Below, in pieces: positions 25,409 to 34,353 of a stretch of DNA of 64,000 nt. The stretch is from Prado023 sp963697345 (GTDB lineage Bacteria; Actinomycetota; Actinomycetes; S36-B12; CAIYMF01). The stretch is from assembly GCA_963697345.1 (NCBI GenBank), contig CAVONS010000012.1, positions 1 to 64,000 of the forward strand. The letters are read 5' to 3'. Under the pieces are notes generated by a model that worked only from the letters and a program-made list of their open reading frames with translations, did no database searches and was not told where the DNA came from. The number at the start of each line of letters is the position of its first letter. Position 1 is the stretch's first letter. The translations under genes and the position numbers were made by a program.

Positions 25409-26371
25409 GTGGACGTGCCTGTGACGATCTGGTTGGCCGTCCTCGGCGTGATCGTGGTCATGCTCGCCATCGACCTGTTCGCCCACCGCGACGCCCACGT
25501 GATCACTGCCCGCGAGGCAGCCATCTGGTCCGGAGTCTGGGTCGCGATGGGCATCGGCTTCGGCCTGATCATCCTGGCCACCGCGGGCGCCGAGTTCGCC
25601 GGGCAGTACTACGCCGGGTACCTGATCGAGAAGTCCCTGGCCGTGGACAACGTGTTCGTCTGGGCCATCATCTTCAGCTACTTCGCCGTGCCGGCGCAGT
25701 TCCAGCACCGGGTGCTGTTCCTCGGTGTGGTCGGCGCGCTGATCATGCGGGGTCTGTTCATCTGGGCCGGTTCCGCCGCGATCAAGGAGTACATCTGGAT
25801 CCTCTACTTCTTCGGGGCGTTCCTGGTGTTCACCGGCGTGATGATGATGCGCCACCGCAACTCACACTTCGACCCGGCGAAGTCCGGCGTGGTCCGCCTG
25901 TTCCGGCGCCACGTCCCCATGACCGACGAGTACGACGGCCAGAAGTTCTTCACCCGGCGCAACGGCGCCCTCGTCGCGACCCCCCTTCTCCTGGTGCTCG
26001 TGCTGGTCGAGTTCACCGACATCGTGTTCGCCGTCGACTCGATCCCCGCGATCTTCGCTGTCACACAGGAGACGTTCCTGGTCTTCACCGCCAACGCGTT
26101 CGCGATCCTCGGGCTGCGGGCCATGTACTTCCTGCTGGCCGACCTCATGCACCGTTTCGTCTACCTCAAGCTGGGGCTGGGGCTGGTGCTGATCTGGGTC
26201 GGCATCAAGCTCGTCCTGCAGGTCGACCTGTACAAGATGCCCACCTGGCTGAGCCTCGGGGTGGTGGCCAGCATCATCACGGTCGCGATCGTGGCCAGCC
26301 TGCGCGCAACCCGCGGGCTCACGGGCGATCCCACGACCGCCACCACCACGAGGGAGGACGTCCATGGCTGA
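25409..26371 (+). CDS. TerC-family integral membrane metal transporter
   Basis: A 320-residue TerC protein with about nine membrane spans. Characteristic acidic intramembrane motifs are visible: FAGQYYAGYLIEKSLAVDNVFVW and LVEFTDIVFAVDSIPAIFAVT. TerC/Alx/MeeF relatives export Mn2+ or handle Ca2+, sometimes metalating exported proteins. GTG 25409 (VDVPVTIW) matches the family start and has GAAGGAG 12 bases upstream; ATG codons further up are less likely. It overlaps the wHTH gene by eight bases, so it belongs to one operon with sbtA and sbtB. Confidence 0.9.
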   Translation: MDVPVTIWLAVLGVIVVMLAIDLFAHRDAHVITAREAAIWSGVWVAMGIGFGLIILATAGAEFAGQYYAGYLIEKSLAVDNVFVWAIIFSYFAVPAQFQHRVLFLGVVGALIMRGLFIWAGSAAIKEYIWILYFFGAFLVFTGVMMMRHRNSHFDPAKSGVVRLFRRHVPMTDEYDGQKFFTRRNGALVATPLLLVLVLVEFTDIVFAVDSIPAIFAVTQETFLVFTANAFAILGLRAMYFLLADLMHRFVYLKLGLGLVLIWVGIKLVLQVDLYKMPTWLSLGVVASIITVAIVASLRATRGLTGDPTTATTTREDVHG

Positions 26372-26651
26372 GCCTGCGCCGACACGCACCTGGACCCTGC
26401 TGACCAATCACGGCCATGTGCTCGTGCACGTGAGCCGCAACAACGACTCCCGGGTCCGCGACATCGCCGCCGAGGTGGGCATCACCGAGCGGGCGACCCT
26501 GAACATCCTGCGCGACCTGGAGGACGAGGGCTACCTGACGCGTGTGCATCAGGGCCGCCGCACGCACTACGTGATCAACGCCCACCGGCCCTTCCGGCAC
26601 CCGGCCGAGGCCGATCACCAGGTCGGCGACCTCCTGGCCCTGTTCGCCTGA
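26364..26651 (+). CDS. small winged-HTH regulator in the terC-sbtAB operon
   Basis: A 95-residue protein consisting of one winged helix-turn-helix: a first helix in NHGHVLVHVSRNND, HTH VRDIAAEVGITERATLNILRDLEDEGY, then a wing LTRVHQGRRTHYVIN. There is no ligand or metal-binding domain, so it must act as a simple dimer or with a partner. GAGGGAGG precedes the ATG. Eight-base overlap with terC and a three-base gap to sbtA make co-transcription nearly certain. It probably regulates this operon. Confidence 0.82.
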   Translation: MAEPAPTRTWTLLTNHGHVLVHVSRNNDSRVRDIAAEVGITERATLNILRDLEDEGYLTRVHQGRRTHYVINAHRPFRHPAEADHQVGDLLALFA

Positions 26652-26654
26652 CCC

Positions 26655-27620
26655 GTGGACACCCTCCAGCTGGCGGTCGACAACCTGACCTCCCCGCCGG
26701 TCCTCGCCTTCATCCTGGGGCTTCTGACCACGGCCGTCGGCGGCGACCTGCGCCTGCCCGAGCCGGTGTACCAGTTCCTGAGCATCTACCTGCTGCTCGG
26801 GATCGGCATCAAGGGCGGCGTTGCCCTGTCCGAGGCCCCGGTCGGGGATGTCGTCGTCCCGATCCTGGTCACCCTCGCGCTGGGCGTGATCATCCCGGTA
26901 CTGGCCTTCCTCGCCCTGCGCTGGATGACCCGACTGGGCCCCGTGGACCGCGGCGCGCTGGCCGCCCACTACGGCTCCACCTCCCTGGTGACCTTCACGG
27001 CCGCAGCCGTCTTCCTCACCAGCGCGGGTATCGCCTACGAGGGGTACGTCACCACGCTGCTGGCCGTGCTCGAGGTCCCGGCGATCATCGTCGGGCTGAT
27101 GCTCGCAGGCCGGCATGCGGCGCGGTCCGCGTCATGGGGGGAGTCGCTGCGCGAGATCCTCACCGGACGCAGCGTCCTGCTGCTCGTCGGTGGCCTGGCC
27201 CTCGGGTTCGCCACAGGGACTGCTGGCTACGCCAAGGTGGAGCCCTTCTTCGGTGGGTTGTTCACCGGCGTGCTCACGCTCTTCCTGCTGGAGATGGGCG
27301 TGATCGCCGCGAAGCGGTTGCGTGACCTGCCGATGGCCGGGCCCGGACTGGTCGTGTTCGCGGTGGCGTTCCCGATCTTGGCCGGGACGATGGGCATTGC
27401 CGCCGGGCTCGCCGCGGGACTGTCCACCGGCGGCGCGGCGATCCTGGGCGTCCTGACCGCCAGCGCCTCCTACATAGCCGCACCTGCTGCGGTGCGCCTT
27501 GCGCTGCCCGAGGCGAACCCGGGGTACTACCTGACGGCAAGCCTGGGCATCACGTTCCCGTTCAACCTGATCATCGGAATCCCGCTGTACCTGGCCATTG
27601 CCCAGGCACTCGGCGGCTGA
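26655..27620 (+). CDS. sbtA: SbtA-type sodium-dependent bicarbonate transporter
   Basis: A 321-residue permease with about ten spans, of the cyanobacterial SbtA bicarbonate:Na+ symporter family. Recognisable are SIYLLLGIGIKGGVAL, AHYGSTSLVTFTAA, LFLLEMGVIAAKRL, ASASYIAAPAAVRLALPEANP and SLGITFPFNLIIGIPLY. It would bring HCO3- into the cytoplasm driven by the sodium gradient. GTG start, three bases after the wHTH stop. The next gene is its PII-like partner SbtB, 11 bases downstream, which strongly supports the call. Confidence 0.92.
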   Translation: MDTLQLAVDNLTSPPVLAFILGLLTTAVGGDLRLPEPVYQFLSIYLLLGIGIKGGVALSEAPVGDVVVPILVTLALGVIIPVLAFLALRWMTRLGPVDRGALAAHYGSTSLVTFTAAAVFLTSAGIAYEGYVTTLLAVLEVPAIIVGLMLAGRHAARSASWGESLREILTGRSVLLLVGGLALGFATGTAGYAKVEPFFGGLFTGVLTLFLLEMGVIAAKRLRDLPMAGPGLVVFAVAFPILAGTMGIAAGLAAGLSTGGAAILGVLTASASYIAAPAAVRLALPEANPGYYLTASLGITFPFNLIIGIPLYLAIAQALGG

Positions 27621-27631
27621 GAGGAGCGAGC

Positions 27632-27934
27632 ATGGAGACCGAGGAGCTGATCCTGGTGACCGTCGTCGCCGAGGCGGTGCTCGAGCATCGGCTGGTGCGT
27701 GATGTCGCCACGTGCGGCGCGCATGGATGGACGGTCTGCGATGCCCGCGGCCGTGGCTCGAGGGGCGTCCGGGCCGATGAGTTCGAGGGGTCCAACGTCC
27801 GACTCGAGACCCTCGTGGCCCCCGAGGTCGCCGACCGCTTCCTCGACGTCCTGGCCCGCGACTACTTCCCCAGCTACGCCGTCGTGGCGTGGACGACGCC
27901 GGCGCACGTGGTGCGCCCGGGCAAGTACGTCTGA
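27632..27934 (+). CDS. sbtB: SbtB-type PII-like signalling protein
   Basis: A 100-residue PII-like protein. GWTVCDARGRGSRGVRADEF and EGSNVRLETLV form the T-loop region, and the tail VVRPGKYV matches SbtB proteins. Cyanobacterial SbtB binds adenyl nucleotides, including cAMP and c-di-AMP, and blocks SbtA at the membrane. The C-terminal CGxxxxC redox extension of some SbtB is absent. GAGGAG lies just before the ATG; gap to sbtA is 11 bases. Confidence 0.92.
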   Translation: METEELILVTVVAEAVLEHRLVRDVATCGAHGWTVCDARGRGSRGVRADEFEGSNVRLETLVAPEVADRFLDVLARDYFPSYAVVAWTTPAHVVRPGKYV

Positions 27935-27983
27935 GCACGCCTCCCCCGGGCACACCGCGCGGGCCGCGGCTAGTGTCGTGGAT

Positions 27984-29468
27984 GTGAACGAGACCACCCC
28001 GCAGCGAACTGTCGACACCACCACTGACGACGCCCTGGGCCACGGCGACGCCACCGACCTGCTGGCTCGACTGGCCTCGGGCGAGGTCTCACGCACCGAG
28101 GTGCGGGCCGCGGCGATGGCCCGCGCCCAGTCCGCCAACGCCCACGTGAACGCGGTCACCCACTGGTTCCGGGGCCCGCTCGACACGGAGGTCACCGTCC
28201 CCGAGGACGCCCCCCTCGCTGGCATCCCGACGTTCATCAAGGACAACGAGGAGGTCACCGGCTACCCCACGACCCAGGGATCGCGGGCAGTGCCCGACAT
28301 CCCGGCCGCAGCCTGCTCGCCGATCGTGACCGCCCTGCTCGAGATGGGGCTCGCCCCCCTGGGCGCCACGACCCTGCCGGAGTTCGGCCTGACCGCGAGC
28401 ACGGAGTCCAGCCGGTTCGGCGCCACGCGCAACCCCTGGGACACCGGTCACACGGCCGGGGGCTCCAGCGGCGGCGGGGCGGCGATGGTGGCCGCTGGCG
28501 TGGTGCCGATCGCCCACGCCAACGACGGCGGCGGATCCATCCGGATCCCGGCCTCGTGCTGCGGGCTGGTCGGCCTCAAGCCCTCGCGCGGGCGGCTGCC
28601 CATGAACCCGATCAAGGAACGGGTGCCGGTCAAGATCGCCGCGCAGGGCGTCCTCACGCGCTCCGTCCGCGACACTGCGCTGTTCCACGCCGAGATGGAA
28701 CGCCTGCGGCCCGCGCCGGGGCTGCCCAGCATCGGCCACGTGAGCGCCCCGGGTGTCGCACGCCTGCGCATCGGCCTGTGCCTGACGGCAAGCAGGGGCC
28801 TGCCCATCCATCCCGAGACCCTGGATGCCGTGCGAGCCGTCGGTGAGCTGTGCGAAGGACTTGGCCACCATGTCGAGGAGGTCGGACCGCCCGCCGGCGA
28901 TGACTTCGCCCAGGACTTCCTGCGCTACTGGACCCTCCTGGCCCTGCTGCTGCACCGCAGCGGCGGAGCCGTGTACGGCGACGGATTCGACGGTGCGATG
29001 GTCGAGGACCTCACCAAGGGCATGAGCGCGATGGCCCTGCGCCAGGCCGTGCTGGTCCCCGGCTCGCTGCGCCGCCTGCGCCGTATGGCCAGCACACCCA
29101 ACACCGGGTTCGACCGGTACGACCTGCTCGTCTCGCCGGTCACCGGCTATCCCGCCCCGCCGATCGGCTACCTGGGCCCGGATGTCGAGTTCCGCGACCA
29201 CCTCGTGCGCCTGATCCGGTTCGCGTCCATGACACCGGTCCAGAACGTCTCAGGGGAGCCCGCGATGTCGCTGCCCCTGGGACGGACCTCGCAGGGGCTG
29301 CCGATCGGCGTGCACTTCGCCGCCCCGTTCGGTCACGAGCGCCGGCTGCTCGAAGTGGCCCTGGAACTGGAGGAGGCCGCTCCCTGGCCGATGCGGACCA
29401 GCCCGGGCCTGGCCACCCGCTCTGCGGCAGCCCGCCCCGAGGATGACCTTCAGGCAAGTCGCGCGTAG
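27984..29468 (+). CDS. amidase (amidase-signature family)
   Basis: A 494-residue amidase. The Ser-cisSer-Lys machinery is present: Lys in TFIKDN, the cis-Ser region GHTAGGSSGGGAAMVAAG, and the nucleophile Ser in NDGGGSIRIPASCCGLVGLKPS. It hydrolyses an amide bond; the substrate is not predictable, and the lack of gatB/gatC nearby argues against GatA. GTG 27984 follows TAGTGT (27971-27976) by seven bases, suggesting leaderless translation. The 3' end overlaps the convergent tspO gene by 19 bp. Confidence 0.88.
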   Translation: MNETTPQRTVDTTTDDALGHGDATDLLARLASGEVSRTEVRAAAMARAQSANAHVNAVTHWFRGPLDTEVTVPEDAPLAGIPTFIKDNEEVTGYPTTQGSRAVPDIPAAACSPIVTALLEMGLAPLGATTLPEFGLTASTESSRFGATRNPWDTGHTAGGSSGGGAAMVAAGVVPIAHANDGGGSIRIPASCCGLVGLKPSRGRLPMNPIKERVPVKIAAQGVLTRSVRDTALFHAEMERLRPAPGLPSIGHVSAPGVARLRIGLCLTASRGLPIHPETLDAVRAVGELCEGLGHHVEEVGPPAGDDFAQDFLRYWTLLALLLHRSGGAVYGDGFDGAMVEDLTKGMSAMALRQAVLVPGSLRRLRRMASTPNTGFDRYDLLVSPVTGYPAPPIGYLGPDVEFRDHLVRLIRFASMTPVQNVSGEPAMSLPLGRTSQGLPIGVHFAAPFGHERRLLEVALELEEAAPWPMRTSPGLATRSAAARPEDDLQASRA

Positions 29469-29920
29469 CCGAAGGCCAGCGAGGTCGCCAGGCAGACCCA
29501 GATCAGGTAGGGCAGCAACGCCACGGCACCGCCCGGGGTCACCGACCAGGTGAGGGCGACCAGCACCGCTGTCAGCAGGGCCGCACCCGCCAGGGCGAGG
29601 GCGGAGGCGGTCAAGTGGTGAGGGACGTAGAAGAGGTACGCCCACGCCAGTGCACACACGACGCTCAGGGCTGCCACGGCCAGCCAGGCTCCCACGGCCC
29701 TGCCACTGCCCCGCTGCGCCACCACCACCCCGACCACCGCCAGGGCGACGAAGTTGTACGGCCAGATGAGCCCGAACACGATGTCCGGTGGCTGCCAGCT
29801 GGGCTTCTCCAGGCTGGCGTACCAGCCGGGATTGGTCGACACCCAGATCCCGGATCCAGTGGCGTATACGACGACCAGCGCGACGGCGGCGACGCTCGCC
29901 AGGATCCGCCAGGTGGTCAT
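29450..29920 (-). CDS. TspO/MBR-family membrane protein
   Basis: A 156-residue five-span TspO protein. Signature residues: NPGWYASLEKPSWQPPDIVFG, IWPYNF, ALAWAYLFYVPH and ALLPYLIWVCLATSLAFGYARL. TspO proteins bind porphyrins and respond to stress. The frame is open upstream but ATG 29920 opens the first span and has CATCCT six bases before it on its strand. Confidence 0.9.
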   Translation of the reverse strand: MTTWRILASVAAVALVVVYATGSGIWVSTNPGWYASLEKPSWQPPDIVFGLIWPYNFVALAVVGVVVAQRGSGRAVGAWLAVAALSVVCALAWAYLFYVPHHLTASALALAGAALLTAVLVALTWSVTPGGAVALLPYLIWVCLATSLAFGYARLA

Positions 29921-30043
29921 GCCCCAAGGATGGCCCTGATCCCACGTCCGCGCGCGGACGGGGTCCTGGATCACTTCCGACGCACTCACTGGCCGACCTG
30001 GCCTCCCGTGACACGCGGTGCGACGCGGTGCAGGATGACCGAC

Positions 30044-30457
30044 ATGACGTCCTTCATCGCGCACACGACAGTGGACTGCGGGAACGCATACGAACTCTCG
30101 CAGTGGTGGAAGCAGGTGCTCGGGTACGTCGACCTCGAGGACGACCCGAACGAGCCCGGACACGAGGAGTGCTTGATCGTCTCGCCAGACGGTGGCCACC
30201 AGCTGCTGTTCATCGAGGTGCCCGACCAGAAGCGTGTCAAGAACCGAATCCACTTCGACATCCAGCCGCACGCCGGCACCCGCGACGAGGAGGTGCGGCG
30301 GGTCGTCGCGCTCGGCGCGACAGAGATCGACGACCAGCGCAATCACTACGGCCCCGGGATCGGTTGGGTGGTCCTCCAGGATCCCGAGGGCAACGAGTTC
30401 TGCATCCTTCGCAGCGAGGAGGAACGGGCGGCGGCCCCGATGCAGGGGCAGCAGTGA
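30044..30457 (+). CDS. VOC-family (glyoxalase-like) protein
   Basis: A 137-residue vicinal-oxygen-chelate protein of the glyoxalase/bleomycin-resistance fold. It has two beta-alpha-beta halves: FIAHTTVDCGNAYELSQWWKQVLGY, then KNRIHFDIQPHAGTRDEEVRR and VVLQDPEGNEFCIL. These are common in actinobacteria, most without known substrate. ATG 30044 is preferred because CAGGAT (30031-30036) ends seven bases upstream; ATG 30035 is in frame. Its stop overlaps the next gene start by four bases (GTGA). Confidence 0.8.
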   Translation: MTSFIAHTTVDCGNAYELSQWWKQVLGYVDLEDDPNEPGHEECLIVSPDGGHQLLFIEVPDQKRVKNRIHFDIQPHAGTRDEEVRRVVALGATEIDDQRNHYGPGIGWVVLQDPEGNEFCILRSEEERAAAPMQGQQ

Positions 30458-31227
30458 GCGGTGGAGATCGGGCCACGACAGCGCAGGAGCCGCTGACCGG
30501 GGGCAACGTCGCTGACGACGTCGTCCGCGTGGGTGCGACAGTCCGCAAGCCCTGGACGACTGCGACTCGCTCGGTCAACCACCTGCTGGAGTACCTGGCC
30601 GAGCGCGGCTTCGATGCCTCGCCCAGGGCGTTGGGGCACGATGACCAAGGTCGCCAAGTTCTCGAGTACATCCCTGGCGATATGGCGCACGACGCCCCAG
30701 CGCTCGAGGTGGATGGCCTGGCACGCGTCGGGTCGCTGATGCGCAGGCTGCACGACCTGACGCAGAACTACACCCCGCCGCCCTGGGCGCGATGGAACGT
30801 GGCGCTGAGCCCGGACCGAGAGGTTCTGGTGTGTCACAACGACCTCGCCCCATGGAATCTGGTGCTGGGCGAGGACCGCTGGGTGTTGATCGACTGGGAC
30901 AACGCCGGTCCCTCGTCGCAGGAGTGGGAGATTGCCTATGCGCTGCACGGGTTCGTGGGGGTGGCGGAAGGCAACGATCCGGGTCTGGACGCTGTCCGAA
31001 TGGTCGCGCTGGTCGATGGCTATGAACTGAGCCGGGATTCTCGCGAGCGACTCTGTGAGGTCCTGTCGGGACCTGCGCGAGCGATGTGGAGACAACTTGT
31101 CGTAGGGGGTGAGACCGCAAGCCAACCGTGGGCCACCCTGTACGCGGACGGGCACGCCGACCATTGGGGCCCAGCCGCGGACTACCTCGATCGCAACTCC
31201 GCCATCTGGCGCAGGGCACTGACCTAG
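30454..31227 (+). CDS. aminoglycoside-phosphotransferase-like kinase
   Basis: A 257-residue protein of the APH/choline kinase fold. The catalytic loop VCHNDLAPWNLV and the metal motif LIDWDNAG are intact. The N-lobe is short, with VRKPW perhaps holding the ATP Lys. GTG 30454 overlaps the VOC stop (GTGA), so the pair is coupled. Whether it modifies a drug or a metabolite cannot be told; antibiotic resistance should not be assumed. Confidence 0.75.
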   Translation: MSGGDRATTAQEPLTGGNVADDVVRVGATVRKPWTTATRSVNHLLEYLAERGFDASPRALGHDDQGRQVLEYIPGDMAHDAPALEVDGLARVGSLMRRLHDLTQNYTPPPWARWNVALSPDREVLVCHNDLAPWNLVLGEDRWVLIDWDNAGPSSQEWEIAYALHGFVGVAEGNDPGLDAVRMVALVDGYELSRDSRERLCEVLSGPARAMWRQLVVGGETASQPWATLYADGHADHWGPAADYLDRNSAIWRRALT

Positions 31228-31253
31228 CTCTTCCCGGTGGGAGACTTCGAGGC

Positions 31254-31862
31254 ATGACGACGGTGGTGTTCGACCTCGGCGGAGTGGTCGTGATCTGGGA
31301 TCCGGTCCCGGCCGTAGCCGCAGTCGTCGGGCAGGAGCGCGCCGAACGCTTCGTGCACGGCACCGACTTCGACTTCGCAGCGTGGAACCACGCACAGGAC
31401 GCGGGCAGGTCGTGGGCGGATGCCGAGGCGGCGGCGACGGCCAGCCATCCGGACCTCGCCGAAGAAATCGCCGCATACCGGGCCCACTTCGCGCTGTCGT
31501 TGCCTGGGCTGGTTCCAGGGACCGCGGCGATCCTGCGCGACCTACGGGCGCGCGGCGTGCGACTGGTCGCCTTGACGAACTGGTCGGCCGAGACGATCCA
31601 CCACGGGCCGGAGCTCTTCCCAGAGGTCTTCGCCCTGTTCGACGATGTCGTCGTGTCCGGTGAAGAGGGTGTCGCCAAGCCAGACCCGCGGATCTTCGAG
31701 GTCCTCGGTCGTCGGCTGGGCCATCCGATCGAAGGTGTCTTCTACGTCGACGACTCGGCCGGCAATGTCGCCGCGGCACGCGACGCTGGCATGGACGCAG
31801 TCCAGTTCACTGACGCCGGCGCGCTGCTCGGGGAACTCCGCAGGCGCGGACTCCTCGACTGA
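31254..31862 (+). CDS. HAD-superfamily hydrolase (subfamily IA)
   Basis: A 202-residue phosphatase-like protein. Motif I VVFDLGGVVV has Gly-Gly in place of the usual D-G-T, as in many DxGG HADs. The cap is helical; motif II is VALTNWS, motif III Lys in GVAKPDPRIF, motif IV VDDSAGN. Epoxide-hydrolase N-domain-like or YihX-like phosphatases are the nearest types I recognise. A GAGG motif precedes the ATG. Confidence 0.85.
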   Translation: MTTVVFDLGGVVVIWDPVPAVAAVVGQERAERFVHGTDFDFAAWNHAQDAGRSWADAEAAATASHPDLAEEIAAYRAHFALSLPGLVPGTAAILRDLRARGVRLVALTNWSAETIHHGPELFPEVFALFDDVVVSGEEGVAKPDPRIFEVLGRRLGHPIEGVFYVDDSAGNVAAARDAGMDAVQFTDAGALLGELRRRGLLD

Positions 31863-32108
31863 AGCGATGGTCGGTTCCGGCTCCGGTGAACCCAGAGGGG
31901 GCTCGATCTGGCGGGATCCACACGTCCAGCGGCAACGCGCAGCCCGCAGGCCGTGCGGGGACCGTTGCCCACCGCCCCCCCTGCAAAGCCAGCGGCGTGT
32001 CGCGGGCGATCCGCTGCCCCGCACGCCCGGGTAGGGCAGGCTCTGCCCGATGGGGCGCACCACATCGACGGACGGCACTTGGGCCGCGGCGTGAGGCTGC
32101 GCGCCGTG

Positions 32109-33710
32109 ATGGCGGTTCCGAGCCTGCGGTGGGCGGTGCTGGCGTGGGGGTTGTCGGTCATCGCAGAGACCGCGTCACTGGTCGCGCTGCTGGTCGTGGC
32201 CTATGAGGTCGGCGGCCCCGGACTGGTCGCCGGCTTCTCGATCCTGCGAGCCATGCCGGCCCTCATCGTTGCGCCCGTCGTCATCGGGTGGTCCGATCGG
32301 GGTCGGCGGGAGGTCTGGCTGACGACCGTCCTCGCGACGCGGGCCGGCCTGTCGGCTCTGGCCGCTGCCTTCCTGGTCGCAGGCGCGCCGATGGCGGGAC
32401 TGCTCGTCGGAGGGCTCGCCTCGGTCCTGTTCAGCACGCACCGGCCCATGAGCGGTGCGCTGCTTCCGCACCTGGCCACCAGCCCGGCGCAACTGACAGC
32501 GGCCAACGCCGCCTCGGCGTTCGCAGAGAGCGCCGGCACCCTGGTCGGACCCGTGCTCGCCGGCGTGCTGCTCGTGGTCGGCCCGCCACCACTCGGCCTG
32601 GCGCTGGCGGCGGTCGTGGTGGGGGCCGCCGCGATTGCTGTCGGCCGCATCCACGACGTCGCTTCCTCCGGTGACCCCGGAAGCGCCATGACGCTGGGCT
32701 CCGCGGTCAGGGAGTTCGGCGGAGGGCTGCGCGCCCTGGCACAGCAGCCGCCTCTCATCGCGCTGGTCTTCGTGCAGACGTTCGCCCGCGGGGTGCTCCT
32801 CATCGCCGTGGTCGTCCTCGCTGTCGACGCATTCGGACAGGGCGACCCAGGTGTCGGGTGGTTGACGGCGATGCTCGGCCTGGGGGGCCTGGCCGGTAGC
32901 ACGGCCGCGGCCGCGCTGGTCACCTCGACGCGCATCAGCCGAGCTGTTGCAGTGGGCGTGGCTCTCTGGGGCCTTCCGATGGTCGCCCTCGGCTTCCTGA
33001 CCGTGCCGGCTGTCGGCTACCTCGGATTCGCGGTCATCGGCATCGGCAACGCCGTACTCGACATCGGGGCCTTCACCCTGGTCGCCAGGGTGATCCCTCC
33101 CTCCCTGCTGGGGCGAGCCTTCGCCGCGTTCGAAGTGATCCTCGTCCTGGGCGTCACCACGGGTTCCCTGGTCGCCGGCCTGGCCGTCCCGGCCTTCGGC
33201 GTCGGTCCCTCGTTGTGGCTCACGGGCAGCGTGCTCGTGGCGCTTGCCGCGGTCAGCATCCCGTGGGCCCGCCGGCTCGACGGCCGGCTCATCCCCGGCG
33301 ACAACGTGTCTGCCCTCCGCGAGTGCCGCGAGCTGGACTCCCTTCCCCTGGCCGCGGTGGACCACCTCGCGGCCGTCGGGGTCGAGCAGACGTTCGCCGA
33401 TGGCGAGGTCGTGATGGTGCAGGGTGCCGCCGGCGACGATTTCCACGTGGTGATGTCGGGTCGTGCTCGGGTCAGCCGGGACGGCACGGTGGTCGCCGAG
33501 CTCGGGCCGGGAAGCGGCTTCGGCGAGATCGCCCTGTTGCGCCAGGTCCCACGCACCGCGACGATCACTGCCGTCGGCGAGCTGACCACCTTCGCGATCT
33601 CCGGTCTGGACTTCACGATCTTCGTCGCTGGGCACCCATCCGCGGCGGCGGCAGTCGCGCACGTGGCCCAGGAGCGGGCGCTGGCCGACGAGCGGCGGGA
33701 GCCGCGCTAG
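32109..33710 (+). CDS. MFS transporter fused to a cyclic-nucleotide-binding domain
   Basis: A 533-residue protein. Residues 1-410 form a 12-span MFS permease (LRWAVLAWGLSVIAETASL at the start, with a short basic DRGRRE loop between spans 2 and 3). Residues about 425-525 form a CRP-like cNMP-binding barrel: EQTFADGEVVMVQGAAGDDFHVV, then GSGFGEIALLRQVPRTATITA, the phosphate-binding cassette with the Glu and Arg. Transport could be gated by cAMP or a similar ligand. In-frame GTG codons at 32091 and 32106 are alternative starts. The 31863-32090 gap shows no gene. Confidence 0.82.
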   Translation: MAVPSLRWAVLAWGLSVIAETASLVALLVVAYEVGGPGLVAGFSILRAMPALIVAPVVIGWSDRGRREVWLTTVLATRAGLSALAAAFLVAGAPMAGLLVGGLASVLFSTHRPMSGALLPHLATSPAQLTAANAASAFAESAGTLVGPVLAGVLLVVGPPPLGLALAAVVVGAAAIAVGRIHDVASSGDPGSAMTLGSAVREFGGGLRALAQQPPLIALVFVQTFARGVLLIAVVVLAVDAFGQGDPGVGWLTAMLGLGGLAGSTAAAALVTSTRISRAVAVGVALWGLPMVALGFLTVPAVGYLGFAVIGIGNAVLDIGAFTLVARVIPPSLLGRAFAAFEVILVLGVTTGSLVAGLAVPAFGVGPSLWLTGSVLVALAAVSIPWARRLDGRLIPGDNVSALRECRELDSLPLAAVDHLAAVGVEQTFADGEVVMVQGAAGDDFHVVMSGRARVSRDGTVVAELGPGSGFGEIALLRQVPRTATITAVGELTTFAISGLDFTIFVAGHPSAAAAVAHVAQERALADERREPR

Positions 33711-33801
33711 CCGCGCCGCCCGGAGTTGGCGGCTCGCAGCTGGCCATGCTCGGGACGATCGTGATCATCGTCAGCGCGGGCCAACCCATTGACCCCGTTG
33801 C

Positions 33802-33820
33802 TGAGGTGAGCCTAACTTTC
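33802..33820. promoter_or_regulatory. possible DtxR/IdeR-type iron box
   Basis: A 19-base stretch, TGAGGTGAGCCTAACTTTC, agrees with the IdeR/DtxR consensus at about 14 positions (AGGT..AG.CTAAC core). It lies about 70 bp before the GYD-domain gene. One imperfect site is weak evidence. The rest of the 33711-33890 gap shows nothing else. Confidence 0.3.
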
Positions 33821-33890
33821 GTCATGAACGGGCGTCGTGTCATCGAGGCAGGCCTGCATCGCCGGCAGCGCCCCCGACGAAAGGGATCGA

Positions 33891-34214
33891 ATGGCCAAGT
33901 TCATGATCAAGGTCTCCTACAGCGCCAAAGGCATCAAGGGCGTCCTGGAGGAGGGAGCAACCTCGCGCGTCGAAACGATTCGCGGGCTCATCGCGAGCGT
34001 GGGCGGCACCATGGAGAGCCTCCACTTCGCGTTCGGCGGCAGCGACGTCTACGTCATCGCCGAGATACCCGACACCGCTACGGCCGTGGCGCTCGCCGCG
34101 ACGATCGGCTCATCGGATGCGATCAGCGCCTACGAGACCGTGGTCCTGATCGACCCGGCCGATATCGACGCCGCCGCCTCAATCACCGTCGGCTACCGCG
34201 CACCAGGGGAATAG
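33891..34214 (+). CDS. GYD-domain protein
   Basis: A 107-residue alpha/beta-ferredoxin-like protein with the GYD pattern: KFMIKVSYSAKGIKGVLEEG, then VGGTMESLHFAFGGSDVYVIAEIPD. Members are widespread and uncharacterised. AAGGGA sits five bases before the ATG. The longer upstream reading frame lacks any ribosome site. Confidence 0.8.
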   Translation: MAKFMIKVSYSAKGIKGVLEEGATSRVETIRGLIASVGGTMESLHFAFGGSDVYVIAEIPDTATAVALAATIGSSDAISAYETVVLIDPADIDAAASITVGYRAPGE

Positions 34215-34353
34215 CCCGCCGGGTGCCGAGCCCCGGCGCGCGGCTCTCAAGCTGCGCGGCGGGGCCACGTCGAGGCCACCGCCAAGCGGATCCGCGTCAC
34301 CGCGAGCCCCGAGGGGCGTTGACATCCGGTGAGACGGCTGGAACCCTCGCCGC

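Noticed and set aside
30454..31227. Antibiotic resistance gene (aminoglycoside phosphotransferase)
   Set aside because: Only the general kinase fold is supported; no specific APH subclass motif is visible.
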